Shown here: one piece after another, positions 10,795 to 21,389 of the stretch | Numbering within the stretch: the stretch's first letter is position 1 | Layout: each line of letters starts with the position of its first letter | DNA from: Terebella lapidaria | Taxonomy: Eukaryota; Annelida; Polychaeta; Terebellida; Terebellidae | Assembly: GCA_949152475.1 (NCBI GenBank) | Contig: OX424562.1 | Span: 39,542,157 to 39,606,156 of the forward strand | Length of the DNA stretch: 64,000 nucleotides | Direction of reading: 5' to 3' | Program-made: the position numbers and the translations under genes | The notes under the pieces: model-generated | The model's input: only the letters and a program-made list of their open reading frames with translations | Told to the model about the DNA's origin: nothing | Databases searched by the model: none

Positions 10795-11105
10795 ATGGAC
10801 GTCATCATGATCTGGTTGATGAGTACAGCAAATCCATGTCTGCCATGCAACTAGATCTATTTTCATGTTAATTTTGGGGAATTCATGACGGGTGTCACTA
10901 GTGGGGCAGGAAATGCTCACTCTTTCCGGAACACATGATTTCACCTCCTAATGGCCATTTTTGGGGGTTCATGAGTTTCCCTGTCATTTTTGTTTTCTCT
11001 CACTTCGTATGCCTGATATGACTTTCTGTCCCCGGACTATGAGATTGGATAACGGACCCTGTTTTGTTTGCTCGGAATACTTAATACTGGGTATTGATTC
11101 CACGT
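10795..11105 (+). mobile_element. Penelope-like element 3' end, fragment
   Basis: The first part encodes YGRHHDLVDEYSKSMSAMQL and the PLE C-terminus through LFSC, with a stop at 10869-10871. About 235 bp of 3' untranslated DNA then match the 3' end of the second PLE copy at 47235-47470 (inverted) almost base for base, down to AGACGTGGAATCAATACC. It ends abruptly inside LINE RT sequence (GPLLF then PLE). It is probably the downstream half of the PLE that starts the window. Confidence 0.88.
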
Positions 11106-11678
11106 CTATAAACAAAAGTGGCCCTAAGACTGATCCCTGTCGTACCCCGCATGTTATTTCCCTTGTTCCCGAATTTACCCCGTTATAAGACACAAATTGC
11201 TTTCTATTGGATAAATAGTCATTGATCCATTCTAGCGCTGTCCCGCGTACACCATAAAATTCCAGTTTGCGTAATACTATATCATGATCTATAGTATCAA
11301 ATGCCTTCGAGAGGTCTAAAAAAAATGGCCAAAGTGGGGTCTTTTTCTTCTAGATTTCTAGTAACATCATCAATGAACTTGGTAATTGCATCAATTGTGC
11401 TGCGTTTTGGACGGAAGCCATACTGGTTTTCATATAGTATGCTACAGTCTCTTTTGCATTATTTTTTTCCATTATTTTAGATACAACAGGCAATAGTGAG
11501 ATTGGCCTATACTTCGTCAGGTCTGGTTAGCTTTTCGACTTATGGATTGAAATAACTTTTGCTAATTTGAGAGCTGTTGGGACTTTCCCAGTTTGGAAGG
11601 ATTTGTTAGTTAATTATTATGCTTAATGGCTCAGCTACAGAACTCTGCAGTTCCTTCAATAATTTTGAACTTATTTTA
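11106..11678 (-). pseudogene. LINE RT fragment, part 1 (disrupted by PLE and TTA element)
   Basis: Minus-strand sequence encodes the central RT of a CR1/L2-like LINE in shifting frames: [68 protein letters not shown] and [11 protein letters not shown]. Small indels break it, including one at the poly-A near 11320. The PLE 3' end interrupts it at 11105. At 11676-11678 the TTA-flanked element separates it from its upstream part. GHD at 13.27 kb rejoins KISSKLL exactly when that element and one TTA are removed. Confidence 0.87.
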
Positions 11679-13259
11679 GGGGCCGGTCATTATTTACTGG
11701 GTGGGGGGGGATGGTTTTTCCGACAAATGAGTTGTCAAAGCTTGACGCCCCCCACCGATATCGAAAACCAATCTATGACCCCCCCCCCCCCCCCCACCAA
11801 GATCCAAAATAAAAGTATGACCCCCAATCCCCATTTCTAGTGAAACAATTGTGACTTTTGTCGCAAATGTATGATACTATAAGGTCAGTGAATATCATGA
11901 TTTGTGTTCTTCGTGTATCCACCATTCCTTCGCTTCAAGTTGAATGCCATTACAACAATTATTACTTGTATGCATACTATATATGGGCTTAACAGCCCAT
12001 CTTTTCGGAGCCCACTTGAAACACTCGAGACCTAGGTCAAAGATCATTCAGTTGATTCCTTGACTCCGAAATTTTTGATGGAATGGAAAAAATGTATGAA
12101 AACCCTCACGGATTTTCACTGGATTTTTACTGGACACCATAGCGAACTCGCAAAAAATACAGGGCTCTTCCACATATCATTGATGAGCAGGGAAGAAATT
12201 ATTGGTGAATCAGGCCATTCAGAACTGGTTTTTTTCTAGTCTTGAATCGGGTCTGTGTTGGCTCTATTATGGGCTCATAATGTTCTGCCACCATCCAAAT
12301 CATGTGAGTCAGATTCACTACCCGGGTCATCCGGGGCGATCCAGGACTATTTTGCCATTCTGTGTGGAAAGGTCCATGTCTTTTACATGGTGGTTTGTGA
12401 TAGTCCTGAGGTCTTTGGGGAATATCCTCAGTGGGGTCATGTGTTGACAAAATTTTGAGTGGAAAACCGGTCTGTGGTTCTGACATGCTAGTTCGGGTTC
12501 ATCGGAAGGGATGATATGTTGCTCAGGGTGGTATGGACTCGTTGATCCGTGGTTTGTTTGTGACAGGACCCTGCTGATCTGGGTTCATCCTTGCTGGCAC
12601 CGTGTTCAGCTGTAGTGCTGCTCCATTAGGTTCAAAGTTGATAATGGTGAAAATGTTTCAATCTGAGTGATGAGCGTTGATCAATGCACATCAGGGCTCA
12701 GAATTTCCACTTGTGGGTAGCCATAGGCTCATAACATTTCAGATTTGCTCCAAGGCAATAGAGCTCACGAGTCAATTGGCTGATGAAAATCTGTAAAGTG
12801 ATATTGAAATACGCTTCTATCAGCAATTTGGCTCCTGAAAATTGTTGAATGGAAGCGAAATAGGAGCCTTTGGCTCCTGGATGAAATTATAAATTTTGAG
12901 CCCTGATGCACACGGATTGCGGCATCTCTTGATGTTAGTGTTCATGGATGGTCCTCTGCAGGATCTGGTTTCAGTGAGATTAGGGTTTTGACTGAAAATG
13001 TTATGAAATTCCATCGCCTACTTCAATGAGTCCATGTACTGATATTGAGTGGATTGTTTCCACCTAATTATTTAACTATTTTACCATTCAGATTTTCCCA
13101 AAATAACTCAATTTCGAACTCCGACCCCCCCCCCCCCCCCAGCCCCATCGAAAATCAAAGTAGGACCCTCCCCCCCAATAATGTTGAAAATGAGAGTGTG
13201 ACCCCACCCCACCCATAGTTTTTACCCCCCCCCCCACCTGATAAATAATGACCGGCCCC
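11679..13259. mobile_element. 1.58-kb PIF/Harbinger-type non-autonomous element (TTA duplication)
   Basis: The terminal inverted repeats are perfect for 18 bp (GGGGCCGGTCATTATTTA at 11679-11696 and its complement at 13242-13259) and then G-rich on both sides. TTA is duplicated at 11676-11678 and 13260-13262. PIF/Harbinger elements are known for a TWA duplication and G-rich ends, so that family is inferred. There is no open frame of note. C-runs at about 11779-11795, 13124-13140 and 13225-13237 accompany the ends. Removing it plus one TTA restores the LINE frame across the site. Confidence 0.78.
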
Positions 13260-13436
13260 TTATCGTGACCGAAACCTTTTTTTGGCTTAATATTTTAAGG
13301 ACATTACTGATTTCGATGGGATCTGTGGGTTCTATGAACATGGAGTTCGGATTTGGTTTTTGATTCAAGTGGAGGTAATGGTCGGAACTGTGGGCTGGAC
13401 GCGGAATATTGATGGCTAGATGTGGTCCAATTTTAA
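13260..13436 (-). pseudogene. LINE RT fragment, part 2 (linker before RT)
   Basis: Encodes KIGPHLAINIPRPAHSS, SMFIEPTDPIEISNVLK and KPKKGFGHD, matching [23 protein letters not shown] and KGHDN of the LINE at 5-8 kb. It continues into part 1 through the TTA target. At 13436 it meets the 3' end of a different LINE. Confidence 0.82.
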
Positions 13437-13737
13437 GTAGCCTTCTGGCTTGTGATTGGGTACTTTTGTACTTGTCATGTATCTATTCCATGGGGTTAGT
13501 TTCGGATTTTTAAATTGTTTTCATAGGATGTTGGGCAGTTGTATACTAATTCCATCAGGTGTACAGTAGAAACAACTACATTTTACACACTGTCTGCCCC
13601 TGATGACGCCAGTGTGTCTTTGGATAAACTATTTGGTCGGGCTTTGTTTCTATTGCAAAATGTTGTATTTTACGTTTCTTATTGACATCATCAAAATCTG
13701 ATTGTATTGGTGGTAATAGATTGATACTTACATTGGT
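13437..13737 (-). mobile_element. 3'-terminal fragment of a second LINE family
   Basis: The last codons NVSINLLPPIQSDFDDV and KKRKIQ match the C-terminus of the LINE ORF at 14588-16300. About 200 bp of 3' untranslated DNA follow, ending in CAAGCCAGAAGGCTAC. The same tail occurs at 57390-57640. It is strongly 5'-truncated. Confidence 0.8.
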
Positions 13738-14105
13738 GAAGAAAGAACAGAAAGATTCAGATATTAGTTTCAGTGTTATTGATCATGAATGTCTGGTTTA
13801 CATTATTTATGCTTTTCATTTTGCCAATGCTCTATTAAAGATCTCTTGAGCTCGTTTATGTGTAACGAGGAATGTGCCTCTATTGGTAATACAGTTCGTG
13901 AGTTATGTCTTATTAGAGATGGTGCCCTGCATCTATCTGATGATCATTTTAATGATATGAACGATTTTATTCATGACATATGTGTGAATTAATGTCAATT
14001 TGATGTCATCCACTCAAATCTTTGCACTGTTGGTTATTTGTAACTTGCACCATTATATTTGATTGTACAACAGTACGAAATAAATGATATATATATATAT
14101 ATATT
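13738..14105 (+). mobile_element. LINE-like 3' end with AATAAA and (AT)n tail, plus strand
   Basis: A plus-strand frame ends in RDGALHLSDDHFNDMNDFIH and a stop near 13990. AATAAA follows at 14079-14084, then an (AT)n run to 14105. A short C-terminal peptide with a microsatellite tail suits a severely truncated LINE. The family is not identified. Confidence 0.5.
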
Positions 14106-14214
14106 AATGATTTCCCAAGTTTTTCTTACATTGTCTTTTGTGTTCCTTCAATAAATTACCATAATATTGTTTTTTTAGCTATTCGCTTCAACTTGTTATA
14201 TAAATTTCGATATT
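14106..14214 (-). pseudogene. LINE fragment, part 3 (connector before RT)
   Basis: Encodes KYRNLYNKLKRIAKKTIL and then, after an indel, KEHKRQCKKNLGNH. These match [18 protein letters not shown] and KGDMKKTW of the LINE at 5-8 kb. It is the most upstream surviving piece of the LINE seen at 11106-13436. About 43 codons between this and part 2 have been replaced by the two LINE 3' fragments. Confidence 0.7.
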
Positions 14215-16300
14215 TTATGATTTGATTTGATTTTATTCGGTGTAAAAAGCATGACATGTAAAAACACGTAAAATACAATGAAATGAACATGAGAACAATG
14301 TACACCATGGATAGCACCCTAAAGCCACAAGGCTTATTTCCAGGATGGTCCATAAATGAAGACAATGGACGGCAAGAATGATATGATATATTAAAAAGCT
14401 GACGAAAAGGGTGATTCGAGGTCTAGGTGAGGACATTCTGGCTTGTGGATACGGCATTATTTTGTATATAAGACTTGACCTTTCGTTTGAACAAATACTT
14501 GACATCAATGTTCTTGATTGAGGATGGAAGATTATTCCAGTACTTAACACCTTGTGTTGACATATTTGGAATATTTGGAAAAGATCATCATTGTTGTATT
14601 TTACGTTTCTTTTTGGCATCATCAAAATCTGGTTGTATTGGTGGTAATAGATTGATACTTACATTTGAATGCGATATTCCCAGTGATTTTGGTACAACAA
14701 AGTTTAATTCCGAGTTGCGAGTACGATATGCGTGCTGAGATTGGACTCCGGTGAAAGACTCTGACAAATATCTGGGAGCTATTCCATGAAACACATTAAA
14801 CATGTGGTTAAGGATAAGTTGTTGTGCTCGGTCTGAAGTACAGAGAAGATTTATGGAGCTGAGTTCGTTTTGACCGATGTGAGCACGTGGTCCGAGGTTA
14901 AGTATGAAGCGAACAATTTTATTTTGTGCAACCTGGAGTTTACGCTTACAATGTTTGGAAGTTGCGTGATACCATGCTGAAACACCGTAATCGAAATGAC
15001 TCTGGATAAGTGCAGTAGTTAGAAGCTTACGAGAGCTTTGGTTGAGAACATCTCGATACCTGTACAAAAACTTTAACCGTGAGTTACATTTACTGACAAC
15101 AGAGTTTACAATTTCGACTCCAGACAGACAGCTATTGAGCCTTAGGCCCAGATACTTGATCTCAGGTTTAGATTTAATGATTTGACCATTACACGAAATA
15201 GTAAAGGATTTAGTCAAGTGTTGCTTACGTTTAGACGAGAAGACAATACATTCGGTTTTACCCATATGCATGGATAACAGATTGTTGGTTAACCAATGAA
15301 AACAACTTGATATATTTGTGCTGAGGTTGTGAGACAAAACATCAAGATTTTTGTTGCTCATAAGTAAGACTGTATCATCAGCGTACATTACAACTTTACA
15401 CGAGGCACAATTGTGCATATCGTTAGAATATATGAGATAACACCAGGGACCAAGGATGCTACCCTGTGGAACACCAGACACAATTGTTTGTTCGGAAGAC
15501 TTGGTTTTGCCAACAGTTACAATTTGTTTACGTTCATGAAGGTATGATATAAACCACTCAGGATCAATACCAGTTAAGCGGATTTTTTCACATAACATTT
15601 TGTGACTTACACTATCAAATGCCTTTTGAACATCAAGGAGGGCCATGCCCACAAAATTTCCCTGGCTAACTTCATTACGTATATAGTCGTGCAAATAAGT
15701 AAGACATGTGTCAGTTGAAAATTGACCCCTAAATCCAGACTGCATGGGATAGAATATACTGTTCTCTTTACAGTATGACTCTACTTGAACATGAACAGCC
15801 TTTTCTAAGATCTTTGACAACGTGGTCAGAACACTAACCGGTCTGTAGTTGCCCACATCTAATTTACTATTCTTTTTATACAGTGGTGTTATCACCGCCT
15901 TTTTAGTACATTCTGGTACAACACGATGGCTTATAGAAAGATTCACCAGATGAGTTACAATTTCAGATAGTCCGTCAGCTCCATCGCGAAGAAAGAGGGG
16001 GTCAATATTGTCAAGGCCGGTACTTTTTGAGCTTTTTAGGGATTTGAGTTCTTTTAGCACAAATGCTGCAGACACACATTTGAGTTTATACACACCAGGC
16101 TGTACACCTAAGTTTCTATAATAGGATTTACACCAGTCCGTGAAAGCACCATACAGATCGACAAGATTAGGTAGTTTTTCGGTGAGACTTTGTGCTATGT
16201 TAACAAAAAAACTGTTTATATGCTCGGCCACTGTGACGGGGTCATAACAAGTGTTGCCATCAATGTTTAGTACAATAGACTCTTTAACCTGGGCTTTATG
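14215..16300 (-). mobile_element. 5'-truncated LINE with open RT frame and (AAATC)n tail
   Basis: This covers the RT frame, about 370 bp of 3' untranslated DNA and a 3' terminus at 14215-14235 that reads AATAAAATCAAATCAAATC on the minus strand, a short microsatellite of the type that ends CR1/L2-like LINEs. The 5' side stops at the hairpin element near 16300, so the endonuclease region is missing. Confidence 0.8.
14588..16300 (-). CDS. LINE reverse transcriptase (no endonuclease)
   Basis: About 570 codons stay open: TGLDNIDP, YRPVSVLTTLSKILEK, MQSGFRGQFSTDTCL, ALLDVQKAFDSVSH, GVPQGSILGPWCYLIY, MYADDTVLL and IKYLGLRLN. A C-terminal domain with DYGVSAWY and QNKIVRFILNL follows. The YADD catalytic pair and GVPQGS loop are intact. 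The family is CR1/L2-like but distinct from the other LINEs here. The frame technically extends to an ATG at 16453, but those first 50 residues come from the adjacent palindromic element and are not LINE. It has lost its own start and EN domain, so it is a truncated copy. Confidence 0.85.
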   Translation of the reverse strand, partial: HKAQVKESIVLNIDGNTCYDPVTVAEHINSFFVNIAQSLTEKLPNLVDLYGAFTDWCKSYYRNLGVQPGVYKLKCVSAAFVLKELKSLKSSKSTGLDNIDPLFLRDGADGLSEIVTHLVNLSISHRVVPECTKKAVITPLYKKNSKLDVGNYRPVSVLTTLSKILEKAVHVQVESYCKENSIFYPMQSGFRGQFSTDTCLTYLHDYIRNEVSQGNFVGMALLDVQKAFDSVSHKMLCEKIRLTGIDPEWFISYLHERKQIVTVGKTKSSEQTIVSGVPQGSILGPWCYLIYSNDMHNCASCKVVMYADDTVLLMSNKNLDVLSHNLSTNISSCFHWLTNNLLSMHMGKTECIVFSSKRKQHLTKSFTISCNGQIIKSKPEIKYLGLRLNSCLSGVEIVNSVVSKCNSRLKFLYRYRDVLNQSSRKLLTTALIQSHFDYGVSAWYHATSKHCKRKLQVAQNKIVRFILNLGPRAHIGQNELSSINLLCTSDRAQQLILNHMFNVFHGIAPRYLSESFTGVQSQHAYRTRNSELNFVVPKSLGISHSNVSINLLPPIQPDFDDAKKKRKIQQ

Positions 16301-16412
16301 TATTAGATAAAGCCCGAGGAGCGCTCCATTACCTATTGGTATTGGAGACCGAGGGCGAAGCCCGAGGTTTCCAATACCAATAGGTGATGGAGCGTGACGA
16401 GGGCTTTGACTA
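16297..16412. repeat. Hairpin element A
   Basis: A near-perfect palindrome of about 115 bp. The outer arms are TATTAGATAAAGCCCGAGG and its near-complement at 16392-16412. The inner arms are CTCCATTACCTATTGGTATT and its near-complement. The apex is GAGGGCGAAGCCC. Its architecture matches hairpins B (17757-17863) and C (18305-18373), but the inner-stem sequence differs. Confidence 0.75.
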
Positions 16413-17006
16413 ATGTAAAGTCCACCACCCCAAAAAATAATCCCCCCACACAATCACTATAGCTCAAGATGTACGAGTTGTAAGTACGTGAACACAAATG
16501 TGTTATATAAGAGAGATACACGGGAAATGGTTGCATTCATTTCACAAACAAATGTTGAAGGGACAACATCGTATTGTTCAAGTGAAATTTACACTACATT
16601 TAAATTTTCACGGGATAGTATACTCCTCCTAACTGTGAAAGGTGATTGCAACCAGTCATGGATATGATTATAACTCGCAGGCATAACTTGGGATTATCAC
16701 ACAAGATTTCATGGATATTAGAAAAATTGGATAGCTTACATGCCACGATATAAATATATCTTGCAGGGACATTTCTTGTTTTGTTTTTTTGATAATCATA
16801 CACAATGCGATGGATATTGCGAAATTGGATATATAATCTTCACATGAATGCAATGAACGGATATGGTTTGGATTTGTCAGACCAGTGCTTGTGCTGCTCG
16901 TTCCTCTATATACAATAAGGATTAAAAAGGTGCGAGACGGATTGAATGGTCAGTGCACGAGTAGTATTACGGAGCAGTACAAGGTACCTGGGCCATGTAG
17001 GCATTA

Positions 17007-17863
17007 AGGGAGATTAAAATATTGTTGTGACGTCACGCAATTGTCTGAACAGTGGATTCGTCCGCACGAATCCACCGTTTGCCCCTTACGAATTCATTGG
17101 TTCACTGATGCAATGTCATGTGTGTATGCCAATTTCCGTGTACATCAGAAAAAAATTTTTCGTCAGATTCACGACTTCGTTCTGCAATCTGGGAAGCTTG
17201 CACAAATTCATCATCAGTAATCTCAAGATCATCTAATGTTGAATTTCCAACATCGTTCAGAATGTTTGCAGCATTAAATGCGACCATACTATCCACGATT
17301 TCATTTAAAAATGTGTCCAAATTATCTGTCAAGTTGAAATTTAATATCAACCAGTCGATGTCCAGTAACAGAAATGCGATAATGTGTGTGGTATAGGTCA
17401 CTGTTTCGCTGTGTTTTGAGTACAATATATTAAAACTCACCATCATCCAATGGAGATGTCCATTGAAAAACGTTTCACGTATCAAACTCTGCTCCTTAAT
17501 ACTACTCGCTCACTAAATGAATCCATTTAACCCGTGTGCCACCTTTTTAATCCTTATTGAATATATAGAGGAAAACGCGAGATATAGTACTTGGGCCGAA
17601 AATCATGTTGAGTTGAGCAATCTAAATTCACTCGGTTGCCGGTTATTTACGACTGTATCTTCGTCATGCTTGACTTGCAATAGATCTAACAGAAACAATA
17701 TACATGTGTACGAGTAATCCGTTGGTCGCATTGTGGTTGTAAGACTAATATTTTAAGTCGGATAAAACACTCGAAACAATGAATTCGTTCACGAATTCAC
17801 TCGCGCGTTGCGCTCGTGAATTCGTAGGCACGAATTCACTGTTTCTCGTGCTTTATCCATGAC
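17007..17863 (+). mobile_element. Hairpin-bearing element B (GACGTCAC end, right end missing)
   Basis: The left end reads TTAAAATATTGTTGTGACGT, close to the left terminus of element C. A short palindrome (GTGGATTCGTCCGCACGAAT) follows. A 107-bp hairpin near the right (17757-17863) has outer arms around GATAAAACACTCG, inner arms of GAATTCGT and ACGAATTC, and a GCGCGTTGCGC apex. No matching right terminus is seen. A minus-strand frame of 127 codons (17102-17485) with an acidic run is the only coding candidate. I do not recognise it. Confidence 0.5.
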
Positions 17864-18156
17864 AAAGTTCGAGCATGTGCTCCTATATGTCAATTGCTAT
17901 ATGTCAATTGACCTTAGGACGGTGTATGCTTTGATTTGTTCGTCCCAGGGGATTACTATTGTTCGGCAATATTTGTCCGAGGTGAACGCTTCACAGAACA
18001 TACTGCTCCTACATGCATTTACACATGAATTAATCCCGTTGTGTTGCAATCAATGAAGCGAGCAAAACTTCTTTCAATATTTCACAGTTGAGCTCAGCTC
18101 CAATACTACACACATATCGCTCCAATTTTCGCACGTAGCTCTCCATTACCTATTGT

Positions 18157-18441
18157 TAAAATACACCTGTGACGTCACACTATTGTTTGTTCGCTCCATT
18201 CTTTTTCAGGAATGGACAGAAATAAAAGAATGTAGTCCATTCTTATTGAGTCTAAGAATGGACAGTCTGGGGGTGTATTTTAAGTCAGAGAAAGCACTCG
18301 TAAACTGTCCATTCGTAGATCTGAAAAGCCTCGGCCCTTCGGGCCTCGGCCTTTCAGATCTACGAATGGACAGTTACTCGTACTTTCTCTATTACGTAAT
18401 GGAGAGAAAGAACAATAGAGTGACGTCACAGGTGGACTTTA
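18157..18441. mobile_element. Hairpin MITE C with GACGTCAC inverted termini
   Basis: The 31-bp terminal inverted repeats at 18157-18187 and 18411-18441 share the core ACCTGTGACGTCAC and a following CTATTGTT. Inside are two hairpins: an 11-bp stem of GTCCATTCTTA with its complement (18235-18263), and a long one at 18305-18373 with stem CTGTCCATTCGTAGATCTGA and apex GGCCCTTCGGGCC. It is 285 bp and non-coding. Confidence 0.75.
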
Positions 18442-18479
18442 CTACTATACCCGAGACATTTCAGAGTTTTCCATAGCCC

Positions 18480-19619
18480 CTTACTGTTATTTTTGTTGAG
18501 TTCAATTTGACTTGATAGATATTCAGCTTTTGCTGATTTCACTAAACGTTGAGCTTTATTACGTTGAGCTTTATTACGCTTTATTAACATTTATTATATA
18601 ATGTTCATAATCAGTATCTGTTTTGGATTTTTTTTAATGCATTCGGCATATAGCTGTGTATTAGTGCGGGATGATTTCATGAGTCCCTTTGTCATCCATG
18701 GCTCACGCACTATGTTTCTTGCATGAATTGTGACATTTCTTACAGGGGCATGTTTATCTAGTGCGAGGTTCAATTGTGAAACGAAATAGTCAATTGTTGA
18801 TCCGTGCTTTATCTGGGGACATAAGGTGTAGGTCTTGCCATTTTATAATATCGAATGTCTCTTTTATGCGATTAATACTCTGGTTTGTTAATTTTCTGCT
18901 CGCAAATGTTAGTGGTTTATTACATGTTGGTACTTTGTTTGGGCATCTTATGGAAAAGAAAACAGGCAAATGGTCAGAAATGTCATCAAAAAGAATCGCA
19001 GATTGCGTAAACAATTTCGAGTTGATGTTGACATATATATATATCAATAAGCGTGGCAGTCTGGCATGTAATCCGCGTAGGCTTAGTTATGGTGGGAATT
19101 AAATGGTTGGAGTACATTAAGTCAAACAACTCAGATGTATACTTGTATGATTGTAATTTTAGAAGATCGAAGTCCTGATCCGTGCCAATAATAACGTTAT
19201 TGTTATTCCTCAACTTTTGGAGGATTTTTTCATATCTGTCCACTGAGAGTTTCGGGTTACTATTTGGTACTCTATAAACTTCGCCAATGACAGTCTGTGT
19301 ATTATTAGATTTGACTTCAACAAAGACTGACTCAAATTCACCCTCTATGAAAATATCTATGTCAGGACGCAGTATAAATTCCAAGCCATCCTTTATATAC
19401 ATTGCAACCCCTCCCCTGGATATATTAGATCTGTTCCTGCAGACGAAATTGTAGCCAGGAAGTTGAAATAGATGCATGTTGAAACGTTTCACATAATAGT
19501 ATAATATCTAGACACATGTGTTTAGATTCGAGTTCAGAAATGAGACCTTGTAGTGATAAGAATTTAGAAGACAATGACTGTATGTTCAAATGCATTATAT
19601 TGAACCCTGAATTTCTCAT
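18480..19619 (-). pseudogene. LINE endonuclease domain, broken copy
   Basis: Encodes the EN domain of the same LINE group as at 5-8 kb: [54 protein letters not shown] and DDISDHLPVFF. A short connector follows (VREPWMTKGLMKSS). Frames change near 19485, again near 19030 in an AT repeat, and a stop interrupts near 18790. The RT domain is absent; the sequence stops at about 18480, next to the hairpin elements. Confidence 0.87.
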
Positions 19620-19945
19620 CGTGCTATCATAGTTTTTCGAAAAAATACTCGATCAGCATATCGATATTACAATATTCACTATTCGGTAGGGCTATCTTAG
19701 ATTGACCTTCAGTAATATCATTGTGTGCTAAATATCTTCCAGACAAGTGTTCAAATTTTCAAGTTTAGTGTTCAGAGATGTAATATCTGTATCATCCATA
19801 GCAGTGATAAGAGTAAGTTCTGCCCACGGTCCATCGAGAAACAGTGAGAGACCATGGCGACCTGGGACGGACAGATCCAGACAACAACACGGAGCGCGGA
19901 CAGCACGGCGGCGACAGCAAACAGCGGAGACAACGGACAACACCT
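19620..19945 (-). other. 5' region of the broken LINE, intron-like junction
   Basis: On the minus strand a pyrimidine-rich stretch ending in TTCCTGTAG at about 19945 is followed by GTGTTGTCCGTTGTC. This resembles, in position and sequence, the region just upstream of ORF2 in the LINE at 7.77-7.91 kb. Short frames only. Confidence 0.4.
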
Positions 19946-20124
19946 ACAGGAACATAAATAAAAACACACATTAGGAGTTGTAGGCTTGCAGCGATCTTGT
20001 GTGAATATACATGGAACCCCCCCCCCCCCCCATTTCACCCACCCTCTCTATTTACTTTCATTATAATTAAATAGAGAGTTGTACTTCTCTGAATAGTCTA
20101 ATCTGAATAGTGTACTGAATAGTT

Positions 20125-20367
20125 AAGTGGCTAGGACCAGAGTCATCTTGCAACGCACGCAACATTCGTCTCGCAAATGGTCAGAACACAGTCGTTGGGC
20201 TGCAGTCATTGTGGGGACGATTAGACGATCGCTTTGGAAGACTAGGGATGGTGGAGACTTCTCTCACAGCCAAACTAGCACGTTTCTCAAAGCTTTCCAA
20301 CAAAGAGACAAAAAGCCTGTATGAACTCGCAGACATTGCAACAGAGATTGAATCACTGAAACAATGA
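20125..20367 (+). pseudogene. Retroelement Gag-like fragment (DUF1759/BEL-Pao type)
   Basis: An open stretch of about 80 codons reads LWGRLDDRFGRL, AKLARFSKLSNKE and LYELADIATEIESLK, then a stop at 20365-20367. The pattern of a W-x-x-LDDRFG block, a K-L-x-x-F block and a LADI-x-x-EIE block is typical of DUF1759-like Gag regions of BEL/Pao LTR retrotransposons. There is no start, no LTR and no pol in the vicinity, so it is a relic. Confidence 0.55.
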
Positions 20368-21389
20368 TGTGTACATGACAATCCTAGCACCTTAAGACTC
20401 TTCAGTCAGTGTCACACCGATTGTAAACAAGTTGCCATACTCGCTGCACGAAATGTGGACCACCTGTGATACAGGCAGTTGGGAGGAACCACTATAGAGG
20501 GGTATACTGTCGTTGAGCAGCATATGGGACCACATCCTGTTCTACCAAAACGGCAACCCCCCCCTACCATGTATAAATACCGAGAAAACGATATGCACGG
20601 CCTCAGTCGGCTTTTAGTGACGGCATATACGACACATGCGTTTACCGAGTAAGTACATTCATGTATGATTTCATCACCGTCGGCACGAGAAAGTGGGTAA
20701 TCCGGATTTACAAATCCCAATTGCTACCTTTGCCTTCTATGCAGTCTGTTCGTATAATATTCATGACAATTGAGGACGTCCTGGCCACTTTTACCTACAC
20801 CGAAAAAAAAGGTTAATGAATGAACAAAACTTCCAAAACCTTACCCCAACTCCACATGCTGTGTATCCGGTGTCCTGCCGGAAATATTAATCGTCTGGAT
20901 CGGAAAGCTGAAATTATGAATGACGATGTTGGTCAAAACCCACTTTTACAAGTAGAAAGCTATGCATCACACAGCTAGCGTAAAGTGACCAGTAGTCGTA
21001 CTGGGACCAGTGCTCATACAGTCAATAAAATAATCAAATTACGGCAAACACAAGTTTATGATTCTGAAGACATTAGAACGAATGGGGGTAAATTTACATG
21101 GAAACCAAAAAAATCAATTTCACACCATGTCAGCAGCTCGTCTGAAACATTTCAATGAGTGTACGAACACTGATGACCATACTATAGTATTGTTGAAGTG
21201 TTAACGGTTGCGTTGTACTCTGCAGAAATGGATGAAAGCGTTCACATACAAAAACCCTACAAAACTAAAAAGAGCAAGACAGTAGCTCTTGCTGAAAAGG
21301 GACGTAAACGATCCCGCATGCTTTGCAAGAGGAATAAAACGCTGTTCAAGAAGGTATAAAAATATTTCCAAAAAAACATGTTTACATAC
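20368..21389. other. Gene-poor stretch
   Basis: Only short chance frames. It may include the 3' continuation of the minus-strand pseudogene whose exon ends at 21390. A G/C run lies at 20018-20031 just upstream. Nothing else recognised. Confidence 0.4.

Noticed and set aside
14041..14105. AT run as a centromeric or promoter element
   Set aside because: It directly follows AATAAA at the end of a LINE-like C-terminus, so a retroelement tail explains it.
16301..16453. N-terminal extension of the LINE frame to the ATG at 16453
   Set aside because: The extra residues are encoded by hairpin element A and flanking DNA and have no LINE similarity.
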